Assembly (NCBI GenBank): GCA_013695355.1
Contig: JACDAQ010000039.1
Span: 24,579 to 88,578, forward strand
Direction of reading: 5' to 3'
Length of the DNA: 64,000 nucleotides
Origin: Candidatus Protochlamydia sp.
GTDB taxonomy: Bacteria; Chlamydiota; Chlamydiia; Chlamydiales; Parachlamydiaceae
Shown here in pieces: positions 1 to 8,632 of the stretch (position 1 is the first letter of the stretch; each line of letters begins with the position of its first letter). A program made the translations under genes and the position numbers. A model generated the notes under the pieces. That model was not told the origin of the DNA. It was given only the letters and a program-made list of their open reading frames with translations, and ran no database searches.

Positions 1-576
1 AAAGGCTTGATTATTGATTGTGAATAAATAAAGAGTATAGTCATTTGTAGTATAAGCGTTAGATTTGCCTCCATTAGACCTAATATATTGGTCATAGTCC
101 GATTCAATGGGGTATTTTTCTGTACCCAGGAAAAGCATATGTTCAAGGAAATGGGCAAGGCCAGGGTATTCATCGGGGTCGTCCCAGCTTCCGGCCTGCA
201 CTGTCAATACGGCACCGGATTGAACAGCCTGTGGATCTGAAATAATATAGGCCTCCAATCCGTTAGCCAGGCGGATTTTAGCAGTTTGTCTTTGATTAAA
301 AGCGGGGGTAAGGATAGGGATTTTGCTTTTTTCTTCAATTTCAACTAACCCTTCCTGACAGAAAAGGGATTGGTGAAATGTAACTGCTATGAAAGCAACT
401 GACCAAAGCCATATTGGTAACTGGTCGCAAAGATTTTTGGCATACCTTCTAAGCTTAAAATCCTGGGCGTAGTATAAAGCGGCCCCTATTGAAAATATTA
501 ACTGCCCTATGATGTGCCAATTGCTAGAGTTTTCAAGCTCAAATTTACCGTTAAATTTATTTTTACACTCAAACAT
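1..576 (-). CDS. M16 (insulinase-type) zinc protease, N-terminal part, cut by window edge
   Basis: The first 192 codons are visible, reading from an ATG at 576 and leaving the window at position 1 with no stop. The zinc site HFLEH (HxxEH) lies inside a typical M16 context, Gly-Leu-Ala-His-Phe-Leu-Glu-His-Met followed by Phe-Leu-Gly-Thr; this motif is the inverted zincin signature of insulysin/pitrilysin. About 100 residues precede the catalytic domain, including a hydrophobic segment near residues 68-90 that could be a membrane anchor or an internal signal. Its position beside plsB and rng matches the ptr-like gene (CT806) of C. trachomatis as I recall that map. Likely role: degradation of peptides or small proteins in the envelope. 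An orphan and a catalytically dead M16-like gene lie just upstream on the same strand. Confidence 0.85.
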   Translation of the reverse strand, partial: MFECKNKFNGKFELENSSNWHIIGQLIFSIGAALYYAQDFKLRRYAKNLCDQLPIWLWSVAFIAVTFHQSLFCQEGLVEIEEKSKIPILTPAFNQRQTAKIRLANGLEAYIISDPQAVQSGAVLTVQAGSWDDPDEYPGLAHFLEHMLFLGTEKYPIESDYDQYIRSNGGKSNAYTTNDYTLYLFTINNQAF

Positions 577-763
577 GATAATTTTTTCCTGAATGAAATT
601 TAGGTTATTATGCCTAATAAGGAAAAAAAATTATAGAAAATATTTTTATAGCTTTTGTGCGAGAGGGAAGGGCTGTGTTAAAAGAAGTAAGATCCACGGG
701 TTTCTTACAGCCTCATCCCAGAGGTACTGCATTAAAACATAGGGATAAAATTCGTTAGCTTGA

Positions 764-817
764 ATGGGTAGGGAAGGAGAATTAATATTTCTTCTCACTA
801 TTGTTTATCCTACCCAT
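764..817 (-). terminator. Hairpin downstream of the 872-1870 gene
   Basis: ATGGGTAGG at 764-772 is the exact reverse complement of CCTACCCAT at 809-817. It lies 3' of the minus-strand gene ending at 872 and 5' of the M16 gene starting at 576. There is no clear U-tract, so it may be a weak terminator or a plain inverted repeat. The rest of 577-871 shows nothing I can support. Confidence 0.35.
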
Positions 818-871
818 CTTGGGCTAAGACCTATTTAAATCACATTAATTAATGCTATTCACCTATTATGT

Positions 872-1870
872 TCAGGCAACGGCATTTTTAGCTTCTTCGT
901 ATGAATATAGAGGCTTGGAAACATGATCGACTACCTTTATACCTGAAGCGGCCTCCCTTCCTTGAACCTCTGTTGACCAGTCAATGTTAAGCTCGCTTCT
1001 TGGAATAGTAATTTCTCGGCTATAAACAATATACTGAGGATTTGTATCCTTGATATTTTGATTTTGCATTAAATTATCTGTTTTTTCTAATTGGGCTAAT
1101 GCAAAATCGACTTTAATAGTCAATTTTACCTCATCAGGATCTGTGGCATCAAGACGAAATTCTAATAAATGCTCTGGAAACATGCCTAATCCAAAAACCA
1201 TTTGCTGATCATCCGAATATTTGGCCATTAAATTGCCTAAAGCATCTGCAAGGGTACCCTGATTCATTACAAGAGAAATATTTTTAAAACCTTGCACTCC
1301 TAAATTACTTTCCATTTTTTTGCAGGCATCATATTGAAATTCAGATTTTGTTCTTTCCTCTTTTTTCAATAAGAGCTCCCCATTCCAAGAAATATTGGAC
1401 CTTGATAAATCCTTATAAAATTGTTCGTTGACGTATAACGTCTCCCCTCCCTTTATAATTGGGACCTCTTTAATGGAGATTTCTTTACCAGATAAGCTAT
1501 TATAAATAGCCTGTTTGCCGGAAGGACTATCTTTAATATCTACTTGACTCTCCTTGCTTGTAAAAAACGAAAAAATTTTTGATAAAATTTTGGCAATTTT
1601 GCTCAAAAAGCCCTCATTACCCCTTTCGAGAGGTTTGGTTGAATTCTCCAAATGTTTTGAAACATTAGAAAAAAATGAACTAATAGTCTCTTTTGTGGAC
1701 TTAAATAAATCTGAAGCTTTTTCTTTTGAACCTTCCTCAAATTTTACATTGACTCTATGGTTTTTTATGTTCCCTGTCTCCTTAGCTTGAACTGAAGCTT
1801 CGGGCAGGCCTTGCTGTTCTAAAGGATAAGATGCACCTGAGTTCACTGAGTTTGAACTTGTTTTATCCAT
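872..1870 (-). CDS. Hypothetical protein, no recognised domain
   Basis: An ORF of 332 residues from an ATG at 1870. I do not recognise a family. The first 50 residues are polar, rich in Ser, Asn and Lys and likely disordered. Residues about 60-110 are amphipathic with many Phe, Ser and Lys (two FF pairs). The remainder is a mixed alpha/beta-looking globular part without Cys clusters or catalytic motifs. There is no classical signal peptide. The disordered, Ser-rich N terminus resembles type III secreted proteins of chlamydiae in composition only, so an effector role is a guess. It lies between an active and a dead M16-type gene, and about 130 bases separate it from the upstream gene, so it probably has its own promoter. 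Confidence 0.7.
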   Translation of the reverse strand: MDKTSSNSVNSGASYPLEQQGLPEASVQAKETGNIKNHRVNVKFEEGSKEKASDLFKSTKETISSFFSNVSKHLENSTKPLERGNEGFLSKIAKILSKIFSFFTSKESQVDIKDSPSGKQAIYNSLSGKEISIKEVPIIKGGETLYVNEQFYKDLSRSNISWNGELLLKKEERTKSEFQYDACKKMESNLGVQGFKNISLVMNQGTLADALGNLMAKYSDDQQMVFGLGMFPEHLLEFRLDATDPDEVKLTIKVDFALAQLEKTDNLMQNQNIKDTNPQYIVYSREITIPRSELNIDWSTEVQGREAASGIKVVDHVSKPLYSYEEAKNAVA

Positions 1871-1997
1871 AATAAGCCTTTGTTATTGTTATTATAAATA
1901 ATATTATAACAATTATCATAATTATTATTTCATTCCTCTATCATGTGCAAAAACTGTGCCAGCTTTAAAAGTGGCCGCAAAGCCCCTTTTATAAATA

Positions 1998-3863
1998 TTA
2001 GAGTGTTTCTCTTAAATCCACATAATCTGGAAGAGAGGGTATGTATAAAGGAAAATCCACTAATCTCTGTCTTAATGCAGCATCGCATTGATAAGTGAGG
2101 GTTTCTTTGCCATTTTTAAATTGCTCTTTACGCAAATCATATTGCATAGCTTGTTTGCATTGGCTAACTTGAAGGTCATAAGTAATTAAAATATCCGTTT
2201 CCATTTGAGTTAAAGAAGAATCTGCAAAGGCTAAGCCTGCTGCGAAGGAGTTTTCATTAAGGCTAGCTTGATAGGCTTTCTTATGTTCTATGATTGTTTC
2301 ATTGCGTTTTTCCAATGAAATATGGCCATTTTTATAATTTGCATCAATAAGAGAGATGTTTTCTTCCAGTTGCTTCTTCCAGATAATTTTTTGATTAACA
2401 AAGACATTCTGATGATAAACATTTTTGGCATGGGCAAGATTATTGTTGCGAATATTGGCATAAGGGACTGTTAGGTTATACAATTCTTTATCTAGGTTTT
2501 CGATCAATTTATTACATTGATTGCGGTACTGAAGAAATTGAAGCTTGGTTTGGACTAAAAAAGCCATTTCCTCGTTAGAGAACAATTCTGCTATGACTGC
2601 GCGGCTTAAATCATAATGGTCAGCTAAACGAACGATCGATGAGAGGCTGTCTTGGGCATTGATCATTTGATTTAAAAAAAGAGGGCGTCTTTCATAGGGT
2701 GTTAAGGTGATTCCTGCGCGATTATTACGGTAGGCATGTGCAAAACCCATTTTCAAATCTTCCTGTCTTTTTTCTTCAACATAAATAGGATCCTTTAAAT
2801 AGCTGCAGTTTAAAAGGTAAAATCCACTAAATGCGGTGAGGCTACCGGCAGCAAGGGCTACTGGGAGAACGGCCGGTACAAAAGAGATGGTTAATGCAAT
2901 AGCCCCTATTCCAATAGCGCTTAGTAATGCGCCATAAGCATGACCATTTGAACTTTTGTTGATCCAATTGGGATTCGTTAGCCAAATTTTTCCATCAACG
3001 ATCGAATAATTTTGATTTGAGTTGACCTGTATATTGAGCAGGTAGTCTCCATCCAACGGGCTTTCCTGATCAACAGGGCTTAGATTTTTATGCAAGCTCA
3101 TCCACATCTTGTTCATTTGTTTTCCTTCACGAAGAGCTAGATCTTCTTCTAAATTTTGCCGATCTTGACGAATGGAAAAAAGATCGGCAACTTCAGCATC
3201 AACTTTAAAATCATTTTTTGGTATCAACAATGATAAATGCATGAGAGAAGGGTGGTACCAGCGAGAATGAAAGGCTTTTACTTCATCATATGTTACCGCT
3301 GACAGCTTATGCGCCTTTTCCTTGTCATGCGCTTCATCAGTATCTAAAATGTGATTACGAGCTGCTTCAATAGCATCAGAATCAAGCAAAGGTTCGAAGG
3401 CAATCTGTTGAATTAAATGAAGAGCTGCTTGAGTGTGCTGAAAATTTTTTGAGACAAATGAAATCCTAATCACATGCTCCTGCTCATTTGCCGCTGTGAT
3501 GGCATCGGGATGAATATCCAGGCCTAAACAATCTAACTTTTCGTGAATTTCTTCCCTGGACAATTTCGATGTGCCATAGAAGCACGCCCGTTGTGCTAAA
3601 AGCGCAACCGGCCTATTCTCCGTCTCAGATCCAGGAGGAATGGCGATGCTTAATTCAATTGTTGTATAAGGGGTGTGTGAAGGAATAGCGGTATAGATAA
3701 GGCCGTTGATCAACTCTATTGATTCTGGTATTGCAGAAGAAGAAATTTCATCCAGGGTTTCGACCGGGTTGGTAGGGATAGCTGCATGAATTAACGGATG
3801 GCAGGCCGCAAGGGAGAGGGCTAAAAAGGAGACTGATTTATAAAAAAATGAATGTCTATTCAT
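1998..3863 (-). CDS. Degenerate M16-like protein with a central membrane segment
   Basis: The product has 621 residues and starts with a signal sequence (basic start, hydrophobic core to about residue 28). An LAAC tetrapeptide there could be a lipobox. Residues about 45-215 follow the M16 fold order: an Asn-Gly-Leu start, an Ile-Pro-Pro-Gly-Ser strand, then a Phe-Tyr-Gly-Thr turn and a later Leu-rich helix pair. Where active enzymes have AHxxEH this protein reads ALLAQRA, so the zinc ligands are missing. Around residues 305-355 lies a Gly/Ala-rich hydrophobic pair of segments like a membrane hairpin, followed by a long helical, charged region. M16 proteins often work as pairs of one active and one inactive subunit, and an active M16 gene lies two genes downstream. 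A structural or regulatory partner role is inferred. Confidence 0.7.
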   Translation of the reverse strand: MNRHSFFYKSVSFLALSLAACHPLIHAAIPTNPVETLDEISSSAIPESIELINGLIYTAIPSHTPYTTIELSIAIPPGSETENRPVALLAQRACFYGTSKLSREEIHEKLDCLGLDIHPDAITAANEQEHVIRISFVSKNFQHTQAALHLIQQIAFEPLLDSDAIEAARNHILDTDEAHDKEKAHKLSAVTYDEVKAFHSRWYHPSLMHLSLLIPKNDFKVDAEVADLFSIRQDRQNLEEDLALREGKQMNKMWMSLHKNLSPVDQESPLDGDYLLNIQVNSNQNYSIVDGKIWLTNPNWINKSSNGHAYGALLSAIGIGAIALTISFVPAVLPVALAAGSLTAFSGFYLLNCSYLKDPIYVEEKRQEDLKMGFAHAYRNNRAGITLTPYERRPLFLNQMINAQDSLSSIVRLADHYDLSRAVIAELFSNEEMAFLVQTKLQFLQYRNQCNKLIENLDKELYNLTVPYANIRNNNLAHAKNVYHQNVFVNQKIIWKKQLEENISLIDANYKNGHISLEKRNETIIEHKKAYQASLNENSFAAGLAFADSSLTQMETDILITYDLQVSQCKQAMQYDLRKEQFKNGKETLTYQCDAALRQRLVDFPLYIPSLPDYVDLRETL

Positions 3864-3900
3864 ATTATTCCTGTGAGTATTTTAGTTAACTGTTATTAAA

Positions 3901-3933
3901 AACCTGATCATAGATTTTTGAACAGGTTCTAAG
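3901..3933. repeat. Dispersed motif ending GAACAGGTTCTAAG, copy 1
   Basis: The stretch contains CCTG (3903-3906) and CAGG (3922-3925), which can pair across a short AT-rich loop, and ends in GAACAGGTTCTAAG. Near-identical 14-mers occur at 8797-8810 and 61910-61923. In two of the three places a long palindrome follows within a few tens of bases. Confidence 0.55.
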
Positions 3934-3956
3934 AGGGTTATTAACAAAACTGGTAA

Positions 3957-4120
3957 TATACCCAAGTGAATTCAAAAATTGGAAATTTGGACTGCTTCAA
4001 AGCCCCGGGGCTGGCGTATCTAAAACGACCCAATATTATAATATGGGGTCGTTTTAGATACGTCAACCGCGGGAGCTTTCACGCTAGTCCAAATCCAATT
4101 TTTGAGTTCACTTGGGTATA
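3957..4120. repeat. Long near-perfect palindrome (MITE-like), about 164 bp
   Basis: The left arm starts TATACCCAAGTGAA at 3957 and the right arm ends TTCACTTGGGTATA at 4120. The arms stay complementary with few mismatches through an inner core, GTATCTAAAACGACC (4016-4030) against GGTCGTTTTAGATAC (4047-4061), to a centre near 4037 (ATATTATAATAT). The whole element could fold into one hairpin of roughly 75 base pairs. Related ends occur at 48542-48582 and 46312-46327, and a related core at 61934-61995. It sits between the 5' end of the M16-like gene and the 3' end of plsB. Short frames reading through it are artefacts. Confidence 0.85.
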
Positions 4121-4236
4121 CACCTATCCTGCTAATCACCCTGAGCGCCTTTGAATTATTTGTGGCTATGGATATAACCCTTCATCATAAAGGGAAGATA
4201 AAGAATTTTAGAAGGAATTATATATCCAATTTTGAA

Positions 4237-5235
4237 TCAATTGGATATAAAAAGATGATAATTTTTTCGAACTGTGTTCCAGATATACTCTGCACGTATA
4301 TAGCGCTTTGTTTTTTTGTCGACCCCTTCGCTTCCAGGAAAAACATCCATGTCAATTTCTTCTCCGAACGCCAAATGAACTGGAGTAAACTTGGCAATTC
4401 TTTTTTCTCCTACCTCTCTTTCAATGTGGCGGGGAGGGGGCATTAATTCATATGTTCTGAGGGAAAGAGGATAAAAATGGGTAGGCTTGCCAGAATGCTG
4501 GGCCATAAGGGAAAATAATTCCAAACTTTGAGGGTCAAAAGGGGCCACTTCTATTATTTTATCTGCATTTTGACGATCCCTACCACCACTTGGAGCGACG
4601 TAGATGCAACGCCCCCCATCCTTGAGAAGCTCGCCCATTGTTTTCATAGTGCGTTGATTATGGGAAATTTTTTCAGCTTTTTGCTCAATAGGGTGGCCAA
4701 TATGCTTTTTTGAATAAATGCAAAGCAAATTGCGCCCCATGCTCATAGGAATGGCAACAGGATCCGAAATAACGCGGTGGCCAGCAACAAATATCATTTG
4801 AGAAGGAAAAATTGGGTCGATTTCTTCAAGAAGTAGGCTGATGATCTGGGGATCGGGCTCTGTCTGGTGATTGGCCAGAAAAATGACGTTTTCCCCATTT
4901 TTCAACTGTTTAAGTAATTTATCAATAAAATGGCGCCCTATAACTTCAGAGGCGGGAAAGTCGATCAATGGGCGAATGAAATCAAGGCCAAATTGATAAT
5001 AGTCGAAGGGCTGCCTGATGCACTGATGGAAAATTTGGAATTGATAGGGGGCTTTGATCTGTTCGACAATTAATCGGATGAGCAATTGAAACATTGATTC
5101 GGCCGCTTCAGGTTTGCAGCTGAAGCGGGTCTCGCGAAGATAGCTATGATAGAAGTCAGTGAGCATTTTTTCTGATGAATGCTTTAAAAGGCCTTCACGG
5201 ACATATTTCGACAGTCCAAGAGGGTCTTCAGTCAT
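4237..5235 (-). CDS. plsB: Glycerol-3-phosphate acyltransferase (soluble, plastid/chlamydial type)
   Basis: Transfers an acyl group to the sn-1 position of glycerol-3-phosphate, the first step of phosphatidic acid synthesis. The acyltransferase block I motif is visible as NHQTEPD (NHxxxxD), with a later Ala-Pro-Ser-Gly-Gly-Arg-Asp-Arg block and a Phe-Tyr-Pro-Leu-Ser block. The length of 332 residues fits the short soluble GPAT found in chlamydiae and chloroplasts rather than the roughly 800-residue E. coli PlsB. It follows rng with only 5 bases between the genes, the same plsB-rne order as CT807-CT808. The acyl-donor enzyme plsX lies about 2.4 kb away on the other strand. Confidence 0.9.
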   Translation of the reverse strand: MTEDPLGLSKYVREGLLKHSSEKMLTDFYHSYLRETRFSCKPEAAESMFQLLIRLIVEQIKAPYQFQIFHQCIRQPFDYYQFGLDFIRPLIDFPASEVIGRHFIDKLLKQLKNGENVIFLANHQTEPDPQIISLLLEEIDPIFPSQMIFVAGHRVISDPVAIPMSMGRNLLCIYSKKHIGHPIEQKAEKISHNQRTMKTMGELLKDGGRCIYVAPSGGRDRQNADKIIEVAPFDPQSLELFSLMAQHSGKPTHFYPLSLRTYELMPPPRHIEREVGEKRIAKFTPVHLAFGEEIDMDVFPGSEGVDKKTKRYIRAEYIWNTVRKNYHLFISN

Positions 5236-5240
5236 AATGA

Positions 5241-6776
5241 TTAAACCTCAATCCGCTTATTGGTCACAGCTGAAAAAAATTGATATTCATTAAGATGCAG
5301 CCGGTCATCGCTTTCAAAAGTGAGCTGGGCGCTCATTTCAGTGGCTAATTTGGATAAATACTGCTTATCGATGACATTCAGGTAACGGTCGAGTTCCGGG
5401 TGTATAATCAGTTTTAGAGCGAATTGTTCATGGCAGGCGATAATTTTTTTAAATGAGCGCTCTATTTCAATTGAAAGGCTTTCATGCGATTTAATGACGC
5501 CGCTACCATAGCAATAGGGACAGCTGGTAAAAATTGTCTGAAGTAGAGAGCCCCGGTTCCTTTGCCTTGTCATTTCGACTAATCCAAATTCACTCATCCC
5601 CAAGATAGTACATTTGGCAGAATCATCTTTCATGCAATCTTTCAACCGTTCAAGTACTCTGCGCTGATTTTTTCGTAAGCGCATGTCGATGAAGTCGCAG
5701 ATAATCAATCCGCCAATATTGCGCAGCCTGAGCTGCCGTGCAATTTCATCTGCAGCTTCCAAATTGATTCTGACTAAAGATTCTTCGACGTCGGCTTTGC
5801 TGCTGCTGCTTCGGCCGGAGTTAACGTCTATTGTATACATCGCTTCTGTACGGTCAAAAAATAAATAGCCGCCGCTGGGAAGCCAAATTTTTCTTCGGAG
5901 AGTTTTATCGATTTCACGCTCAACGTTGAAACGTTCGAACATCGGAATTTTATCACGGTAATATTCGATCCGGAGGGGGTGTTCATCGGAATAACGGCTA
6001 TAGAGCCTTTTACAAGTCTGATAAGTCGCATAATCATCAATCAGCAGCCGGTCATACCTTTTGTCGATCGCTGTGATCACTGCCCTTTTGATAATATCTG
6101 ATTCTGCATAAAGAAGCGTAGGCTCGGTCGATTTTTTAAAATTTTCCATAATGCTTTGCCAATTATGTAAAAGATCATGGGCTTCAGCGATCAGCATCTC
6201 CTGAGTTGCACCGGAGCTTGCAGTACGGCAAATAAGGCCCATGTCTTGCGGCATTTCAAAAGCGCGAATAAGTTTTTTTAATCTTTCCCTTGCAGTACGG
6301 TCTTCAATTTTCCGTGAGACCCCCCGATGGGACGAATTGGGTAATAAAACTAAATAACGGCCGGCAATGGAAACATTTGAGGTTAGGCGGGCCCCTTTTG
6401 AGCCGATCGGTTCCTTTACTACCTGGACCAAGACAGCCTGGTCCTGTTTCATAATCTGTTCAATGTCCATTTGCTTTTCTTTTTCACTTAGATTTTTGAT
6501 GTCGTAATCGAGATCAAAATCCATGTCAAAAAGTTGCTCGAATTTTTTAGTGTTCTCAATAATATCGGAGATATGGATGAACCCATTTTCTCCTTCGTTA
6601 ATATCAATAAAAGCTGATTGGATGTTATGAAGGATATTCCTGACGCGCCCTCTATAGATATTGCCGGTGAGCTGCCGCTCTCTTTTCCTTTCGACGATCA
6701 GATCGCGCAATTCTCCGTTTTTTAGCAGAGCATAGCGGGTTTCTTTAGATTCAATATTAAGTAAAATTTCATGCAT
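5241..6776 (-). CDS. rng: Ribonuclease G/E family endoribonuclease
   Basis: A single-strand-specific endoribonuclease for rRNA maturation and mRNA decay. An N-terminal S1-type RNA-binding segment (about residues 35-120) carries Gly-Asn-Ile-Tyr-Arg-Gly-Arg-Val and Phe-Ile-Asp-Ile. The catalytic part shows TIDVNSG and CDFIDM, which hold the metal-binding aspartates. The zinc-link is CPYC (CPxC), which joins protomers in this family. At 511 residues it has RNase G length and lacks the long C-terminal scaffold of RNase E. It is the first gene of a two-gene minus-strand unit with plsB. The divergent DUF177-rpmF-plsX promoter lies about 90 bases upstream. Confidence 0.92.
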   Translation of the reverse strand: MHEILLNIESKETRYALLKNGELRDLIVERKRERQLTGNIYRGRVRNILHNIQSAFIDINEGENGFIHISDIIENTKKFEQLFDMDFDLDYDIKNLSEKEKQMDIEQIMKQDQAVLVQVVKEPIGSKGARLTSNVSIAGRYLVLLPNSSHRGVSRKIEDRTARERLKKLIRAFEMPQDMGLICRTASSGATQEMLIAEAHDLLHNWQSIMENFKKSTEPTLLYAESDIIKRAVITAIDKRYDRLLIDDYATYQTCKRLYSRYSDEHPLRIEYYRDKIPMFERFNVEREIDKTLRRKIWLPSGGYLFFDRTEAMYTIDVNSGRSSSSKADVEESLVRINLEAADEIARQLRLRNIGGLIICDFIDMRLRKNQRRVLERLKDCMKDDSAKCTILGMSEFGLVEMTRQRNRGSLLQTIFTSCPYCYGSGVIKSHESLSIEIERSFKKIIACHEQFALKLIIHPELDRYLNVIDKQYLSKLATEMSAQLTFESDDRLHLNEYQFFSAVTNKRIEV

Positions 6777-6866
6777 GTGGCGCCTTAAGATACCCGTATA
6801 TAAGGGGAGAATTGCCCTGGATTATAAGCCAATGGGAAGGTTCTTTTCCAGTAAAAAAGACTTCTG

Positions 6867-6895
6867 TTGGCAAAAAACACTAATTCCGCTACAAT
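6867..6895 (+). promoter_or_regulatory. Sigma70-type promoter for the DUF177-rpmF-plsX operon
   Basis: TTGGCA at 6867-6872 and TACAAT at 6890-6895 are separated by 17 bases. Transcription would start near 6902. An AGGAAAC ribosome site then precedes the ATG at 6917. The match to the consensus is good on both boxes. Confidence 0.65.
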
Positions 6896-6916
6896 ATAGC
6901 TCTTTACAGGAAACAT

Positions 6917-7399
6917 ATGGACGATGAATTTAAAATTTTTGTTGATCAGCTCAAAGACGGGCATGAAAAAATCATTCATGAAAGCCTGCCTCCAAACTTT
7001 ATGGATGTCCATGAGAGCGATCTCGACTTTAAAAAAAATATTGAATTAGATGGTATGGCCTATACGGCTGAAGAAGAGTTGATTTTAAATTGGAACATTC
7101 AAACAGAAGCATTGGTCTCTTGTGCAATTTGCAATGAGAAAGTTCCTTTAGCCATCAACATAGACAACTATTACCATACTGTGCCCCTGGCTGAAATAAA
7201 GGGGGCTATTTTCAACTTCAAAGATCTTTTACGTGAAACAATTTTGGTTGAAGTTCCGGCATTTGCCGAGTGCAACCAAGGAAATTGTCCAAAACGGCAA
7301 GAGGTCTCTAAATATTTAAAAGAACCTTCCGAGGATCAAACGGATGAAGAAGATGGATTCCATCCTTTTGCCGATCTGGATTGGAAACCAAAAAGTTAA
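6917..7399 (+). CDS. yceD: DUF177 / YceD family protein (CT809-type)
   Basis: A protein of 160 residues. The family is widely encoded directly upstream of rpmF and has been linked to rRNA (23S) homeostasis; its exact biochemical role is unsettled. Visible here are two cysteine pairs, CAIC near residue 68 and Cys-Asn-Gln-Gly-Asn-Cys-Pro near residue 120, an acidic C-terminal tail and the typical downstream rpmF-plsX context. The ATG is preceded by AGGAAAC. The gap to rpmF is 24 bases, and all three genes probably share the promoter at 6867. Confidence 0.8.
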   Translation: MDDEFKIFVDQLKDGHEKIIHESLPPNFMDVHESDLDFKKNIELDGMAYTAEEELILNWNIQTEALVSCAICNEKVPLAINIDNYYHTVPLAEIKGAIFNFKDLLRETILVEVPAFAECNQGNCPKRQEVSKYLKEPSEDQTDEEDGFHPFADLDWKPKS

Positions 7400-7423
7400 T
7401 AAAATTGATTAGGAGATGTTACC

Positions 7424-7603
7424 ATGGCAGTGCCACGTAATCGTTTGTCGAATGCACGCAAAAACTCGAAGCGTTCGCATCATGCGAAAAAACCAAAAAG
7501 TTTGTCCGTTTGCAATAATTGCAAGCTTCCTCGTCTTCCTCATTGCAGCTGCCAAGCTTGCGGAGCCTATGGGGATACGCTGCCTGCAAACAGCCAAGCG
7601 TAA
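7424..7603 (+). CDS. rpmF: 50S ribosomal protein L32
   Basis: A 59-residue protein beginning MAVPRNRLSNARK, the conserved L32 N terminus rich in Arg, Lys, Ser and His. Four cysteines, CNNC and then CSCQAC, form the zinc-ribbon type (C+) of L32. A clear AGGAGA ribosome site stands 7 bases before the ATG. It sits between the DUF177 gene and plsX, an order shared by many bacteria including C. trachomatis (CT809-CT811). Confidence 0.96.
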   Translation: MAVPRNRLSNARKNSKRSHHAKKPKSLSVCNNCKLPRLPHCSCQACGAYGDTLPANSQA

Positions 7604-7612
7604 TTATTTATT

Positions 7613-8632
7613 TTGAGCCTCTTGCCCATCGGGGTTGACTTAATGGGGAGTGAAAGCCTCCCCGCTACGCTGTTTGAATCCATTATGCATGCGGCTTTTA
7701 AGCTCCCTCACGTCTCATTTCTAATTTTTGCTACTTCCCCCGCTATTCAGGAGATCAGCCAGCTAAAGCAATTTCAAGATTTTATTTTGAAAGTCGATTC
7801 CCCCGTTAAATTTCATATAATTGACGAGGTGATCGATATGGACGATGAGCCTGTTGCAGCCGTGCGTCAAAAAAAAAATTCTTCTTTGGTCGTAGGGCTT
7901 CGATTGCTCAAAAGAAAGCAGCTGTCAGCGTTTATTTCCGCAGGGAACACAGGTGCTTTGATCACAGGGGCCGCCATTTTTTTGCCAAAGCTACCGGGGA
8001 TTAAGCGGCCGGCCTTGCTTGCCACTTTGCCAACTGAAAAAGGGGAGGTGGCGGTCATTGATGTAGGAGGGAATGTATTGTGCAAAGCCCACCATTTGGC
8101 CCAATTCGCGGCGATGGGAGCGGCCTACCAGAGATGCTGCTACGGCATAAAACTGCCCCGAGTAGGTCTTCTAAATATTGGCGTCGAGTCGAAAAAGGGG
8201 ACATCCGAAGTTCAAAGGGCTTATAAGATATTGCAAGAGCACCATGCAAAGGGGACATCCCGGATGGAATTCGTAGGCAATATTGAAGGCAGGGGAGTCT
8301 TTCAAGGGGAAGCGGATGTGCTGGTCACAGACGGTTTTACAGGGAATGTGCTTCTTAAAACCTCTGAAGGGGTCTCAGTTTTTCTTTTGAACCAGCTGAA
8401 GCACATCGTTAAAAACACGATGCAAGGGCAGAAAGCGTCGGTTTTTTACGATCTGACAAGCCGGTTTGATTATGAAGAACACTGCGGGGCAATTATTTGC
8501 GGTGTTGACAGCATCGTCATAAAGTGCCATGGCAAATCATCTGTCAAAGGATTTTTCAATGGTATTAAAGGGGCTGTAGCCCTGGCTGAAAATGACTTCA
8601 TTGCCCAGCTAAAGAAACAGCTTGCTGAATAA
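7613..8632 (+). CDS. plsX: Phosphate acyltransferase PlsX
   Basis: Converts acyl-ACP to acyl-phosphate for phospholipid synthesis. The family opening Gly-Val-Asp-Leu-Met-Gly-Ser is at the N terminus. It is followed by [21 protein letters not shown] and Val-Thr-Asp-Gly-Phe-Thr-Gly-Asn-Val, all PlsX landmarks. At 339 residues it is full length. A TTG at 7613, 9 bases after the rpmF stop, is the only start that keeps the conserved first strand; the next ATG (7641) would remove it. No strong ribosome site is seen, so translation may be coupled to rpmF. A decayed copy of its last 130 or so bases occurs at 13674-13826. Confidence 0.92.
   Translation: MSLLPIGVDLMGSESLPATLFESIMHAAFKLPHVSFLIFATSPAIQEISQLKQFQDFILKVDSPVKFHIIDEVIDMDDEPVAAVRQKKNSSLVVGLRLLKRKQLSAFISAGNTGALITGAAIFLPKLPGIKRPALLATLPTEKGEVAVIDVGGNVLCKAHHLAQFAAMGAAYQRCCYGIKLPRVGLLNIGVESKKGTSEVQRAYKILQEHHAKGTSRMEFVGNIEGRGVFQGEADVLVTDGFTGNVLLKTSEGVSVFLLNQLKHIVKNTMQGQKASVFYDLTSRFDYEEHCGAIICGVDSIVIKCHGKSSVKGFFNGIKGAVALAENDFIAQLKKQLAE

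Noticed and set aside
3966..4154. Short plus-strand frame across the long palindrome
   Set aside because: It reads through both arms of the inverted repeat, has no family, and exists only because the arms lack stops.
4102..4446. Plus-strand frame of 114 codons
   Set aside because: It runs antisense into plsB, whose acyltransferase motifs are intact on the minus strand, and has no independent coding evidence.
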